Part shown: one piece after another, positions 1 to 9,420 of the stretch
Layout of the letters: the number at the start of each line of letters is the position of its first letter
How positions within the stretch are numbered: position 1 is the stretch's first letter
DNA from: Paulinella micropora
Taxonomy: Eukaryota > Cercozoa > Imbricatea > Euglyphida
Direction of reading: 5' to 3'
DNA length: 39,147 nucleotides
Assembly: GCA_009731375.1 (NCBI GenBank)
Contig: BJOX01000258.1
Span: 714,999-754,145, forward strand
Made by a program: the position numbers and the translations under genes
Notes under the pieces: generated by a model
Seen by the model: only the letters and a program-made list of their open reading frames with translations
What the model was told of the DNA's origin: nothing
The model's database searches: none

Positions 1-56
<56 letters not shown>

Positions 57-61
57 GTCTA

Positions 62-92
<31 letters not shown>

Positions 93-132
93 GTCTATCT
101 ATCTATCTGTCTATCCATCCATCCATCCTTCC

Positions 133-205
<73 letters not shown>

Positions 206-242
206 GCTATCTATCTATCTATTTAACTATCTATATATTTAA

Positions 243-298
<56 letters not shown>

Positions 299-363
299 AT
301 ATCTATATATCTATCTATCTATCTATTCTGGGTAGTCCTTGCTGAGCGCTCTTGCTGATGAGG

Positions 364-400
<37 letters not shown>

Positions 401-506
401 GCCTACCTATCTGTCTATCTATCTGTCTATCTATCTATCTATCTATCTATCTATCCATCCATCCATCTATCCGTCCATTTATCCGTCCATCTATCTATCC
501 ATCTAC

Positions 507-550
<44 letters not shown>

Positions 551-558
551 TTATCTAT

Positions 559-629
<71 letters not shown>

Positions 630-687
630 GCTAGCTAGCTAGCTAGCTAGCTAGCTAGCTAGCTAGCTATCTACCTACCTACCTACC

Positions 688-730
<43 letters not shown>
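1..730 (+). repeat. (ATCT)n compound microsatellite with GCTA, CTAC and CT blocks
   Basis: Nearly continuous ATCT tetramers with TCTG and ATCC variants fill 1-325 and 363-627. They are followed by GCTA tetramers (628-669), CTAC tetramers (670-691) and a CT dinucleotide tract to 730. A short non-repeat island (326-362) interrupts the array. Long open frames that read Tyr-Leu-Ser-Ile are artefacts of the 12-nt codon periodicity and are not genes. Confidence 0.97.
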
Positions 731-732
<2 letters not shown>

Positions 733-870
733 ATCGGTCCCCTCCACAAAATGTGGTCAGGTTACCGATTAAACCACATATGCGGCGCGCCAAATTCGAC
801 GTGTTTTGCGGGCTCGCCGGCCCGGCCCCGGCTCGCCCGCAAAACACGTGAAATTTGTGGCTAGCCGCAT
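731..870. mobile_element. Double-hairpin element, copy 1
   Basis: Two adjacent palindromes. The first (732-769) pairs TATCGGT with ACCGAT and has an inner CCACAAAATGTGG stem. The second (780-870) runs from ATGCGGCGCGCC to GGCTAGCCGCAT and is GC-rich, with CGTGTTTTGCGGGC pairing with GCCCGCAAAACACG around a CCGGCCCGG centre. The same two-hairpin order recurs at 24013-24151, with a second-hairpin-only copy at 23747-23822. No coding capacity is visible. It may be a small mobile foldback element; its mechanism is unknown. Confidence 0.8.
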
Positions 871-939
871 AATATACTAATATCTAATAGGCGGGTAAGA
901 AGGCAATGACGTTTAACTCTCAAGCGATAGCTAACACAG

Positions 940-1038
940 TCAACGCGTTAGAGAGACTCGGTATGCATCGTTATGAATGTTTATGTATGTTTATGTATGT
1001 TATGTATGTCATGTATGTCAATATCTAAAAATCTATCC

Positions 1039-1128
<90 letters not shown>

Positions 1129-1129
1129 G

Positions 1130-1170
<41 letters not shown>

Positions 1171-1171
1171 G

Positions 1172-1224
<53 letters not shown>

Positions 1225-1444
1225 AACGCCTTAGAGCGACTCGGTATGCATGTTATGCACACATACATATATACATACGTATAATACACACGTATATACA
1301 TAGACACATAGATACATATACTACATACATGACATACATACATATACTACGTACATAACATACATAACGTTTTGTATGTTATGTAAATTATGTATGTTAT
1401 GTATGTTATGTATGTCAACGTTTTAGAGTGGCTCGGTATGCATG
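940..1444 (+). repeat. Module A: three copies of a ~28-bp unit in microsatellite
   Basis: A unit of the form CAACG(N)TTAGAG(N)GACTCGGTATGCAT occurs at about 940-968, 1224-1251 and 1416-1443. The copies differ at a few positions. They are separated by (ATCT)n (1030-1223) and by degenerate ATAC/ATGT repeats (1251-1415). Function is unknown. The spacing suggests that the unit was duplicated together with its flanking simple repeat. Confidence 0.8.
1030..1223 (+). repeat. (ATCT)n microsatellite
   Basis: ATCT tetramers, nearly pure, with single variants (ATTATC, TCGA, TAGC). The tract lies between module A copies 1 and 2. Confidence 0.97.
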
Positions 1445-1466
1445 TCATGTATGTAATATATGTTTC

Positions 1467-1688
1467 TGTACAACTCTGGTGATAAACTCACCGGGGGGGG
1501 GGGGGGGGGGGGGGGAAAAAAACAANNNNNNNNNNNNNNNNNNNNNNNNNNNNNNNNNNNNNNNNNNNNNNNNNNNNNNNNNNNNNNNNNNNNNNNNNNN
1601 NNNNNNNNNNNNNNNNNNNNNNNNNNNNNNNNNNNCCCCCCCCCCCCCCCCCCCCTCCCGCGTGAGTTTATCGCCAGAGTCAACTGTA
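1467..1688. repeat. Inverted repeat with poly-G/poly-C arms around an N gap
   Basis: The left arm reads GTACAACTCTGGTGATAAAC, then TCACC and poly-G (to 1515). The right arm begins with poly-C (1636) and then TCCCGCGTGAGTTTATCGCC, AGAGTCAACTG. The arms are complementary over roughly 25 bases plus the homopolymers. The gap of unknown sequence is 1526-1635. This is either a true palindrome whose centre could not be sequenced or an assembly fold-back. Confidence 0.75.
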
Positions 1689-1765
1689 TGTATGTTGTGT
1701 ATGTTATGTATGTCATGTATGTTATGTATCTTACGTTTGCTATTCTTACTGTGTCTTTTCTAGGC

Positions 1766-1767
1766 TG

Positions 1768-1838
<71 letters not shown>
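1766..1838 (-). repeat. (GATA)n microsatellite
   Basis: About 17 GATA units. The tract is followed by the motif AAGCCTGAGCCCAGG (1839-1853), which recurs at 3111-3125 just before the next pentamer array. Confidence 0.95.
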
Positions 1839-1840
<2 letters not shown>

Positions 1841-1853
1841 GCCTGAGCCCAGG

Positions 1854-2810
1854 GCATAACATGACATGACAACACATAACATAACATAACATTACATGAC
1901 ATGACATAACATAACATAACATAACATAACATAACATAACATAACATAACATTGCGTAACATAACGTAACATGACATAACATGACATAACATAACATGAC
2001 ATAACATTACATAACATAACATAACATAACATGACATGACATGACATGACATAACATAACATAACATAACATAACATAACATAGCGTATCATAACATGAC
2101 AAAACATAGCATAATATAACATAACATAACATAACATAACATAACATAGCGTAACATAAGGTAACATAACGTAACATGACATAACATAACATACCATGAC
2201 AAAGCATAACATAACATAACATGACATGACATAACATAACGTAACATAACATAACGTAACACAACATAGCATAACATAACATGACATGACAAAACATAAC
2301 AAAATATAACATAACATAACATAATATAACATAACATAACATAAGATAAGATAACGTAACATAACATAATACGACATGACAAAACATAACATAACATAAC
2401 ATAACATAACATAACATACATAGCATAACGTAACGTAACATATCATAACATAACATAACGTAACATAATAACATAACATAACATAACATAACATAACATG
2501 ACATGACATGACATAACATAACCTAACGTAACATAACATAACGTAACATAACATAACATAACATAACATAACATAACATAAGATAACATAACATAACGTA
2601 ACATAACATAACATAACATAACATTGACAAAAACATGACATGACATGACATGACATAATATAACATGTATCTTACCTATGCCATGTAGTCACACATAACG
2701 TAACATAACATAACATAACATAACATGACATGACAAAACATAACATAATATAACATAACATAACATAACATAACATAACATACGATAAGATAACGTAACA
2801 TAACATAACA
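1854..2810 (-). repeat. (ATAAC)n pentanucleotide array
   Basis: Roughly 950 bp of ATAAC pentamers with ATGAC, GTAAC and AAAAC variants. Read on the minus strand it is (TTATG)n, so it is inverted relative to the array at 3126-4660. Open frames rich in Met, Cys, Tyr and Val are a consequence of the pentamer and are not genes. Confidence 0.96.
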
Positions 2811-3125
2811 CGATCAACCCTGCAGCCTTACTTTCTTTACTTCTCTATCTATTTCTCTATCTATTTCTCTGTTTATTTCTCTACTCATTGCTCTATTTAT
2901 TTCTCTATTTGTTTCTCTATTTGTTTATCTATCTAATTATCTATCTATTTATCTATCTCTTTATCTGCTATATTATTGCTGTAATGTAATTTAATGTAAT
3001 GTAAGGTAAGGTAAGGTAAGGTACGGTAGGCAAGTACGTAGGTAGGTATGTATGTATGTATGTATGTATGTATGTATGCATGTATGTATGCTTTGTGTCA
3101 TCTAGGTCTCAAGCCTGAGCCCAGG
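2811..3125. repeat. Low-complexity spacer between inverted pentamer arrays
   Basis: Contains a degenerate octamer array (TCTCTATTTATT-like, 2840-2965), then GTAAT and GGTAA pentamers (2983-3025), GTAT tetramers (3044-3090) and the CCTGAGCCCAGG motif (3114-3125). No coding signal is visible. Confidence 0.85.
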
Positions 3126-3984
3126 TATGTTTACGTTATGTTTTGTTATGTTATATTATGTTTTGTTATGTTATGTTTTGTGATGGTATGTCATGTTTTG
3201 TTATGTTATGTTATGTTATGTTTTGATATGTTTTGATATGTTTTTGTTATGTTATGTTTTGTTTTGTGATGGTATGTCATGCTACGTTATGTTATGTTAT
3301 GTTATGTTTTGATATGTTTTGATATGTTTTTGTTATGTTATGTTTTGTTTTGTGATGGTATGTCATGTTATGTTATGTTATGTTATGTTTTGATATGTTT
3401 TGATATGTTTTGTTATGTTTTGTTATGTTTTGTTATGTTATGTTATGTTATGTTATGTTATGTTTTGTTATGTTTTGTTATGTTATGTTTTGTTATGTTA
3501 TGTTTTGTTTTGTTATGTTTTGTTTTGTTATGTTTTGTTTTGTTATGTTTTGTTTTGTTTTGTTATGTTATGTTATGTCATGTCATGTCATGTTTTTGTC
3601 AATGTTATGTCATGTTATGTTATGTTATGTTATGTTATGTCATATCATGTCATGTTTTTGTCATGTCATGTTATGTTATGTTATGTTACGTTATGTTATG
3701 TCGTGTCATATCATGTCACGTTTTTTTCAATGTCATGTTATGTTTTGTTATGTTAAGTTATGTTGTGTTTTGTCATGTCATGTTATGTTGTGTCACGTCA
3801 CGTCATTTTATGTCATTTTATGTCATGTTATGTTATGTCATGTCATGTTATCTCATGTTATGTTATGTTACATTATATCATATTGGTCATGTTATGTCAT
3901 GTTATGTCATGTCATGTTATGTTATGTTATATTATGTTATATTATGTCATATTATGTCATATTATGTCATCCATCCGTCCATCC

Positions 3985-4031
<47 letters not shown>

Positions 4032-4660
4032 CATCCATCCATCTACTTCCAGATTACTTGTTATGTTATGTTATGTTATGTTATGTTATGTTATGTTACG
4101 TTGTGTTATGTTATGTTATGTTATGTTACATTATATCATATTGGTCATGTTATGTCATGTTATGTTATGTTATGTTATGTTATATTATGTTATATTATGT
4201 CATATTATGTCATTCATCCATCCATCCATCCATCTATCTATCTATCTATCTATCTATCCATCCATCCACCTATCTACTTCCAGATTACTTGTTATGTTAT
4301 GTTATGTTATGTCATGTTATGTTGTGTTATGTTATGTTATGTTATGTTGTGTTATGTTGTGTTATGTTATGTGATGTCATGTTATGTCCAGTCATCTTAC
4401 GTCATGCCATGTATGTTATGTTATGTTATGTTATGTTGTGTCTTATGTCATGTTACGTTACGTTACGTTACGTTACGTTATGTTATGTTATGTTATGTCA
4501 TGTTGTCATGTCATGTTATGTCATGTTATGTTACATTACGTTATGTTATGTCATGTTATGTTATATTATATCATGTTTTGTTCCGTTATGTTTTGTTATA
4601 TTATGTCATATTACGTTATGTTATCGTAGACGCACTGTCCTTATACGTTATGTCATGTTA
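3126..4660 (+). repeat. (TTATG)n pentanucleotide array with higher-order repeats
   Basis: About 1.5 kb of TTATG/TTTTG pentamers. A unit of about 83 bp containing GTGATGGTATGTCATG repeats at 3180, 3264 and 3347. A longer composite block recurs at about 3869-4062 and 4128-4291. It contains ATCATATTGGTCATG, then a short ATCC/ATCT run, then TACTTCCAGATTACTTG. This indicates segmental duplication inside the array. Confidence 0.93.
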
Positions 4661-4679
4661 TATTATGTTATATTAAGGA

Positions 4680-4859
4680 ATTTTTCTCCAGAACAAATTA
4701 TCCCGTAATAACGGTATATTTGTTATTCAAAGTTGCGAAGAATTTCGGCCAGCCGGTAATTACGGTACATTTGTTGTCCACAAATAAAAGTTCAGCCCAA
4801 AATTCCCCGTATTTACGGTTGGCCGAAAGGTGAGGTGGCCGAAATTTTTCACCCGACTT
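4680..4859. other. Non-repetitive stretch with a small inverted repeat
   Basis: Two similar direct segments (CGTAATAACGGTATATTTGTT and GGTAATTACGGTACATTTGTT, 4706-4773) are followed by a reverse-complement match. TTTCGGCCAGCCGGTAATTACGG around 4735-4757 pairs with 4806-4829. Probably part of, or an older relative of, the foldback element that follows. No convincing gene. Confidence 0.5.
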
Positions 4860-5135
4860 ATTATTAATTGTTTTCACCATCGCGAAATTTGCAAAAATTA
4901 GACATTTGGACCCGTCCCGAGTAGGATGGTCACTTGACTGTGAATCGCTGTGGCCCATTGTGCTAGCCATGGAATTTTTCCAGGCCATGGCTGGCACAAT
5001 GCTGGCCACGTGGCCGTGACATGTGACCATACCAACTTTTTGTGTGGCCATGGTGTCTTTTCACAGTCAAGTGACCACACTGCTCCGACCGGGACCAAAT
5101 GTCTAGTGGTTTTGATACGGTGAAAACAAATAATT
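4860..5135. mobile_element. MITE-like foldback element
   Basis: The ends are inverted: AATTGTTTTCACC near 4865 matches GGTGAAAACAAAT at 5119-5131 read in reverse. Inner arms also pair: GACATTTGGACCCG at 4901 with CGGGACCAAATGTC near 5090-5103, and GGTCACTTGACTGTGAA at 4927 with TTCACAGTCAAGTGACC at 5061. The centre contains a further CCATGG-bounded palindrome (4968-4990). At about 275 bp, non-coding and with nested inverted arms, it looks like a miniature inverted-repeat transposable element. Target-site duplication is not clear. Confidence 0.8.
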
Positions 5136-5196
5136 ATGTTGTGTAACTCTTAGGATCCTAGAAGCATTGAGCCTGGAGGCACTGCGAAAGGCAGAG

Positions 5197-5197
5197 G

Positions 5198-5265
<68 letters not shown>

Positions 5266-5278
5266 GATAGATAGATAG

Positions 5279-5341
<63 letters not shown>

Positions 5342-5370
5342 CCGACAGACCGACAGACCGACAGACAGAG

Positions 5371-5432
<62 letters not shown>

Positions 5433-5443
5433 AGAGAGAGAGG
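5197..5443 (-). repeat. (GATA)n then GACA/(GA)n microsatellites
   Basis: GATA tetramers to about 5340, then GACC/GACA units, then a GA dinucleotide tract to 5443. Confidence 0.96.
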
Positions 5444-5458
5444 TCTTCTAAGACATCT

Positions 5459-5461
5459 ATG

Positions 5462-5498
<37 letters not shown>

Positions 5499-5600
5499 TT
5501 ATCTACATACATACTTCGTGGCCTCCTTTGTTGTTGTTCATGATTGCTCTATCTATCTATCTATCTATCTATTTATCTATTTATCTATCTATTTATCTAT

Positions 5601-5636
<36 letters not shown>

Positions 5637-5660
5637 TTATCTATCTATTTATCTATCTTT
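5459..5660 (+). repeat. (ATCT)n microsatellite in two blocks
   Basis: ATCT tetramers at 5459-5502 and 5550-5658 with ATTT variants. They are separated by a 45-bp island with no recognised content. Confidence 0.95.
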
Positions 5661-5667
5661 GATGTAC

Positions 5668-5672
5668 TGAAA

Positions 5673-5703
<31 letters not shown>

Positions 5704-5749
5704 CCTGTCTTCCTTACTTGCTTTACTTACTTGCTTTCTTACTTACTTA

Positions 5750-5784
<35 letters not shown>

Positions 5785-5889
5785 TCTTACTTTCATACTT
5801 TCTTACTTTCTTACTTCCTTGCTTGCTTGCTTGCTTGCTTACTTATTTACTTACTCCTTACTTACTCCTTACTTACTCCTTACTTACTC

Positions 5890-5936
<47 letters not shown>

Positions 5937-6020
5937 TCTTACTTTCTTACTTTCTTACTTTCTTACTTCCTTGCTTGCTTCCTTGCTTGCTTGCTTATTG
6001 ACTTACTCCTTACTTACTCA

Positions 6021-6071
<51 letters not shown>

Positions 6072-6110
6072 TTTACTTACTCCTTACTTTCGTACTTCCT
6101 TGCTTGCTTG

Positions 6111-6160
<50 letters not shown>

Positions 6161-6201
6161 CCTTACTTTCGTGATTCCCTACTTACTTTCGTGCTTCCTT
6201 C

Positions 6202-6235
<34 letters not shown>

Positions 6236-6375
6236 CACTTCCTTACTTCCTTACTTACTTCCTTACTTCCCTACTTACTTCCTTACTTATTTCCTTACTT
6301 CCTTGCTTACTTACTTACTTACTTACTTACTCACTTACTTACTCCTTACTTTCTTTCTTTCTTTCTTTCTTTCTT

Positions 6376-6455
<80 letters not shown>

Positions 6456-6524
6456 GCCTATATACTTACCTATATACTTCCTTACTTACTTACTTACTTA
6501 CTTACTTGCTTACTTCTTTATTTC

Positions 6525-6571
<47 letters not shown>

Positions 6572-6588
6572 GCTTACTGCTTTATTTC

Positions 6589-6646
<58 letters not shown>

Positions 6647-6742
6647 AACTTACTTACTAACTTACTTACTAACTTACTTACTTACTTACTTACTTACTTG
6701 CTTACTCATTTACCTACTTACTTACTTATTTACCTACACACA

Positions 6743-6779
<37 letters not shown>

Positions 6780-6794
6780 CTTTATTTCCTTCCC

Positions 6795-6832
<38 letters not shown>

Positions 6833-6835
6833 ATT
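5668..6835 (+). repeat. (TTAC)n tetranucleotide array, 1.2 kb
   Basis: TTAC tetramers with TTGC, TTTC, TTCC and CTCC variants that recur in the same order (for example the TTGC-TTGC blocks near 5818, 5970 and 6100). This implies internal duplications. The 400-residue open frame rich in Leu, Thr and Tyr is a periodicity artefact. Confidence 0.96.
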
Positions 6836-6857
6836 TGCTTAGTGGTTCACTCCGCAG

Positions 6858-6890
6858 GAGATTTCCAACTTGCTGGAATCATACATAAAC
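6858..6890 (+). pseudogene. OPR/RAP-type repeat exon fragment a
   Basis: Immediately after a CGCAG acceptor-like site, the plus strand reads EISNLLESYI before degenerating into ATAC/AAAC repeat sequence. The first seven residues match the units at 6977 and 7063 and resemble the start of the terminal exon at 8376. It lacks the second half of the repeat, so it is a truncated exon copy. Confidence 0.55.
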
Positions 6891-6976
6891 ATAAATAAAC
6901 ATACATACATCATACATACATCATAGATGTTACTTACATACTTTTCTACTTGCTTGCTCAGTCTTTCAAGGCACAG

Positions 6977-7024
6977 GAAATATCTAACTTACTGGAAACA
7001 TACATAAACATACATAGACTACAT
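6977..7024 (+). pseudogene. OPR/RAP-type repeat exon fragment b
   Basis: Reads EISNLLETYINIHRLH directly after GCACAG. The 20 bases upstream (CAGTCTTTCAAGGCACAG) match those before unit c (TTAGTCTTTCAAGTCTCAG), so intron end and exon start were duplicated together. The reading phase is the same in all copies: the first codon is GAA or GAG right after AG. Degenerates downstream. Confidence 0.55.
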
Positions 7025-7062
7025 GTTACTTACATGTTGATGCTTAGTCTTTCAAGTCTCAG

Positions 7063-7143
7063 GAGATTTCTAACTTACTGGGGGCGTATGCACGACTCGG
7101 CTACAATCCCGGAGTACCCCTGCTCAAGGACTTAAGCATTGAG
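7063..7143 (+). CDS. Candidate internal exon of an OPR/RAP-type helical-repeat protein
   Basis: An 81-nt segment lies between an acceptor-like TCTCAG and a donor-like GAG|GTAGAC. It encodes 27 residues starting EISNLLGAYARLGYNPG and continuing VPLLKDLSIE. The motif (hydrophobic helix, then a Gly-Tyr-x-Pro-Gly turn, then a second helix) is typical of octatricopeptide/RAP-family RNA-binding repeats used in organelle gene expression. Both ends are phase 0, so the exon can be duplicated or skipped without a frameshift. The related terminal exon lies 1.2 kb downstream on the same strand. Read past the donor, the frame meets a TGA after eight codons, which supports splicing. No expression evidence is available from sequence alone, and it could be a relic. 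Confidence 0.55.
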
Positions 7144-7349
7144 GTAGACAAGCCCAACTCATGAGATAAGGAGACAGGAGGCGGAAAACGCGGTGAATTT
7201 TTCCGGGAGACCACCGCATCTACCGTGAAAGTTTCACGCAAATATTTGCGTTAGGGGAGTGTCCTGAATGCGAAAATTCCTTTTTTTTGGGGGGGTATTT
7301 TTGCACCCCCTGCCCCTGTATCTCTCTCTTTCTCTCTCACTCACTCACT

Positions 7350-7422
<73 letters not shown>

Positions 7423-7560
7423 AACCAGGAGTTGGGAGCTCATATTGACAGGGTGGCTAGCCCCAGACTCGATGTTGATGCTGATATGATTTTTTTTGGA
7501 ATTGACGCAAATATTTCACGGATCTATGTATGTAAGTACGACTGTCAGTATGTATGTAAA
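7144..7560. other. Intron-like spacer with a (CT)n tract
   Basis: Mostly unique sequence with a perfect CGCAAATATTTGCG palindrome (7239-7252), a T8G7 run (about 7281-7296) and a CT dinucleotide tract (7318-7419). A second GACGCAAATATTTCACG segment lies near 7504. No coding signal was seen. Confidence 0.6.
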
Positions 7561-7565
7561 TGATA

Positions 7566-7615
7566 TATGACTCGTTTACAATCCCGGCGTGCCCCTGCTC
7601 AAGGGCTTGGGCAAT
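7566..7615 (+). pseudogene. OPR/RAP-type repeat exon fragment d with nonsense change
   Basis: In the frame that matches the 7063 exon this reads YNPGVPLLKGLGN, nearly identical to its second half. Upstream, the aligned CGA (Arg) codon is TGA, and three bases appear to be missing, so the frame is closed. The copy then runs straight into the (TGTAA)n array. It is a decayed exon duplicate. Confidence 0.6.
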
Positions 7616-8070
7616 GTATGTAATGTCATGTCATGTAATGTCATGTCATGTAATGTCATGTCATGTAATGTCATGTCATGTAATGTCATGTCATGTAATG
7701 TCATGTCATGTAATGTCATGTCATGTAATGTCATGTAATGTAATGTAATGTAATAATGTAATGTAATGTAATGTAATATGATGCAATGTAATGCAAGGTC
7801 ATGTTATGCTATGTTATGCTATGTAATGTTATGTACTGTAATGTAATGTACTGTAATGTAATGTAATGTAATGTAATGCAATGTAATGCAATGTAATGTA
7901 ATGTAATGTAATGTAATGTAATGTAATAAAATGTGATGTAATGCAATCGAATGCGATGTAATATAATGTGATGTAATGTAACGTACTGTCATGTCATGTC
8001 ATGTCATGTCATATTATGTTATGTCATGTCATGTCATGTCATGTAATGTAATGTAATGTAATGTAATATA
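7616..8070 (+). repeat. (TGTAA)n/(TGTCA)n pentanucleotide array
   Basis: Begins as a regular 15-bp higher-order unit (TAATGTCATGTCATG, 7620-7735). It then becomes TGTAA pentamers with TGCAA and TGTTA variants, and returns to TGTCA near 7985-8042. Confidence 0.95.
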
Positions 8071-8108
8071 TGTAGGCACTTAAGAAGGCCAACCAATTTA
8101 ACGCGCAG

Positions 8109-8110
<2 letters not shown>

Positions 8111-8196
<86 letters not shown>

Positions 8197-8233
8197 CCCC
8201 CCCCCCCCCCCCCTCCCCCCCCTNNNNNNNNNN
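8111..8233 (+). repeat. Poly-C tract (about 110 bp) and N gap
   Basis: Almost uninterrupted C from 8111 to 8223 with a few T, then unknown bases 8224-8233, then a CT tract (8234-8278). Such a run is prone to G-quadruplex or i-motif formation and to sequencing error, so its length is unreliable. Confidence 0.93.
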
Positions 8234-8279
<46 letters not shown>

Positions 8280-8280
8280 G

Positions 8281-8324
8281 GACATTGCCAACTTCCTCTT
8301 CGAGATAGCAGCCTGCAACTACTT

Positions 8325-8325
<1 letters not shown>
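8281..8325 (+). pseudogene. Duplicated 5' end of the terminal OPR/RAP exon
   Basis: After (CT)nAG at 8279-8280 the sequence encodes DIANFLFEIAACNYF, then dissolves into another (CT)n tract that ends in the acceptor of the real exon at 8376. The first 45 nt are about 90% identical to 8376-8420. The duplication includes the CT tract plus AG, producing two tandem candidate 3' splice sites with near-identical exon starts. Confidence 0.7.
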
Positions 8326-8362
<37 letters not shown>

Positions 8363-8375
8363 TCCCTCCCTATAG

Positions 8376-8669
8376 GAAATTGCTAACTTCCTCTTCGGGA
8401 TAGCAGCCTGCAACTACTTCCCTGGCGAGCCTGTCCTGGAAGCCATGACTGAGGAAATGCAGAAAAAAGAGGCAGATTTTAACTCGGCCTCTCTCACCAC
8501 CGTGCTCAAAGCGCTTGCCAAGCTGGACTACAACCCCGGTGATTACGTCTTGAACCGGATGTGGATGCGGGCGAACCTGGAGGACCTTGAGGGAAGCACG
8601 GAAGCGTTGAAGGCGCAGAAGCGGTCAGAGAAAGAGGCGCGAAAGGCAAAGGGGGAGGAGAAAACATGA
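8376..8669 (+). CDS. Terminal exon of an OPR/RAP-type helical-repeat (RNA-binding) protein
   Basis: Open from a (CT)n-rich TATAG acceptor to a TGA stop; 97 residues, phase 0. Residues 1-17 (EIANFLFGIAACNYFPG) and about 40-55 (SLTTVLKALAKLDYNPG) are two helical repeats of the same design as the exon at 7063. The spacing, near 38 residues, is typical of octatricopeptide repeats. The tail from about residue 72 is highly charged (Glu/Lys/Arg). Proteins of this class bind organelle RNAs and help their processing or translation. The start lies upstream and is not identified: the Met at 8445 is internal to the repeat. Earlier exons must lie among or before the microsatellites. No poly(A) signal is assigned. 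The family call is by motif only and could equally be another alpha-solenoid family. Confidence 0.65.
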   Translation, partial: EIANFLFGIAACNYFPGEPVLEAMTEEMQKKEADFNSASLTTVLKALAKLDYNPGDYVLNRMWMRANLEDLEGSTEALKAQKRSEKEARKAKGEEKT

Positions 8670-9288
8670 GAGAAGAGGGGCCGGGGGGGTTCGTTTGGTG
8701 CGACATGCTGAAGGCGACGCATAATTGACTTACGCAAGCTTGCAAGCATGTGGCTCCAACATGACAACATGGGCAGGCATAATCCGTTTTAGAAGAGAGA
8801 GGTTCAACCATTGAGCGACAGGTAGCATGCGAATATTGCGGACATTCAAGAGACAAAATCAAATAATTTCAAGTTTAATCTTTCTCATCCTTCATCATTT
8901 GTCAAGTGATGACAGCGCTGAACAACATTGGAAAGCCCAGGAAACGACGCTGCTTTCAAGTGATGTGTTTAGTGTTGTGTGTATATATTGTACCTCGAGG
9001 AATGTTGGTTGAGAAATGTGAGAGTTCAAAGACGGTTGGACGGTTGGACGGTTGTGCCACTTGAATGTCAAAAGTAATATATATTTGCAAGCTTCACCAG
9101 GAGGGATTGTGCTGGGTATTGTGCTACCAGTAGAAGGCAGAAGTGTCATAGAAGCAGCCAACAGCAACAGCTACTAGAGATCGAGGCAGCACAGAAGGAT
9201 AAGACTGAAGTTCCGTTTGCAGACATCATATTATTACTTTTATCACTATGGCATTCGGACGGTGATCTATGATTTTACTAGGGACCTT
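8670..9288. other. Non-coding flank with possible MITE remnants
   Basis: Unique AT-rich sequence downstream of the terminal exon. TGCCACTTGAATGTC at 9054-9068, followed by AAAAGTAATATA, matches the inverted terminus of the element at 35257-35485. Tandem CGGTTGGA units occur at 9033-9050. The short open frames here show no recognisable domain. Confidence 0.5.
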
Positions 9289-9420
9289 CACGTGGTAAAA
9301 TTATTCAATTTGAACTGATTGTTCTTAATCAATCCTTAGTATACGAAAATTGCTGAGCACGCCGTTTCAAAGCTCGTGTCTATGAGCTTTCGAACGATGG
9401 CTTCAGCTTTGTCATGGCAC
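9286..9420 (+). mobile_element. Diverged relic of the 35257-35485 foldback family
   Basis: CACGTGGTAAAATTATTCAA and the following blocks (TTCTTAATCAA, GAGCACGCCGTTTCAAAGCTC, GAGCTTTCGAACGATGGCTTC) align in order with the element at 35257-35485. Ends are not preserved. Confidence is limited because the comparison was made by eye. Confidence 0.45.

Noticed and set aside
3279-4708. Frames of 430-465 codons rich in Cys, Tyr, Val and Met
   Set aside because: Result of TTATG/TTTTG pentamers, with several frames open simultaneously. Not a cysteine-rich protein gene.
4698-5051. 117-codon minus-strand frame across the MITE
   Set aside because: The frame is explained by inverted-repeat non-coding sequence and matches no family.
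5544-6898. Long Leu/Thr/Tyr-rich frames over the (TTAC)n array
   Set aside because: Periodicity artefact of a stop-free tetramer. Several overlapping frames are open at once.
8506-8862. Minus-strand frame of 118 codons opposite the OPR-like exon
   Set aside because: Antisense shadow of a better-supported plus-strand exon with repeat motifs and a splice acceptor.
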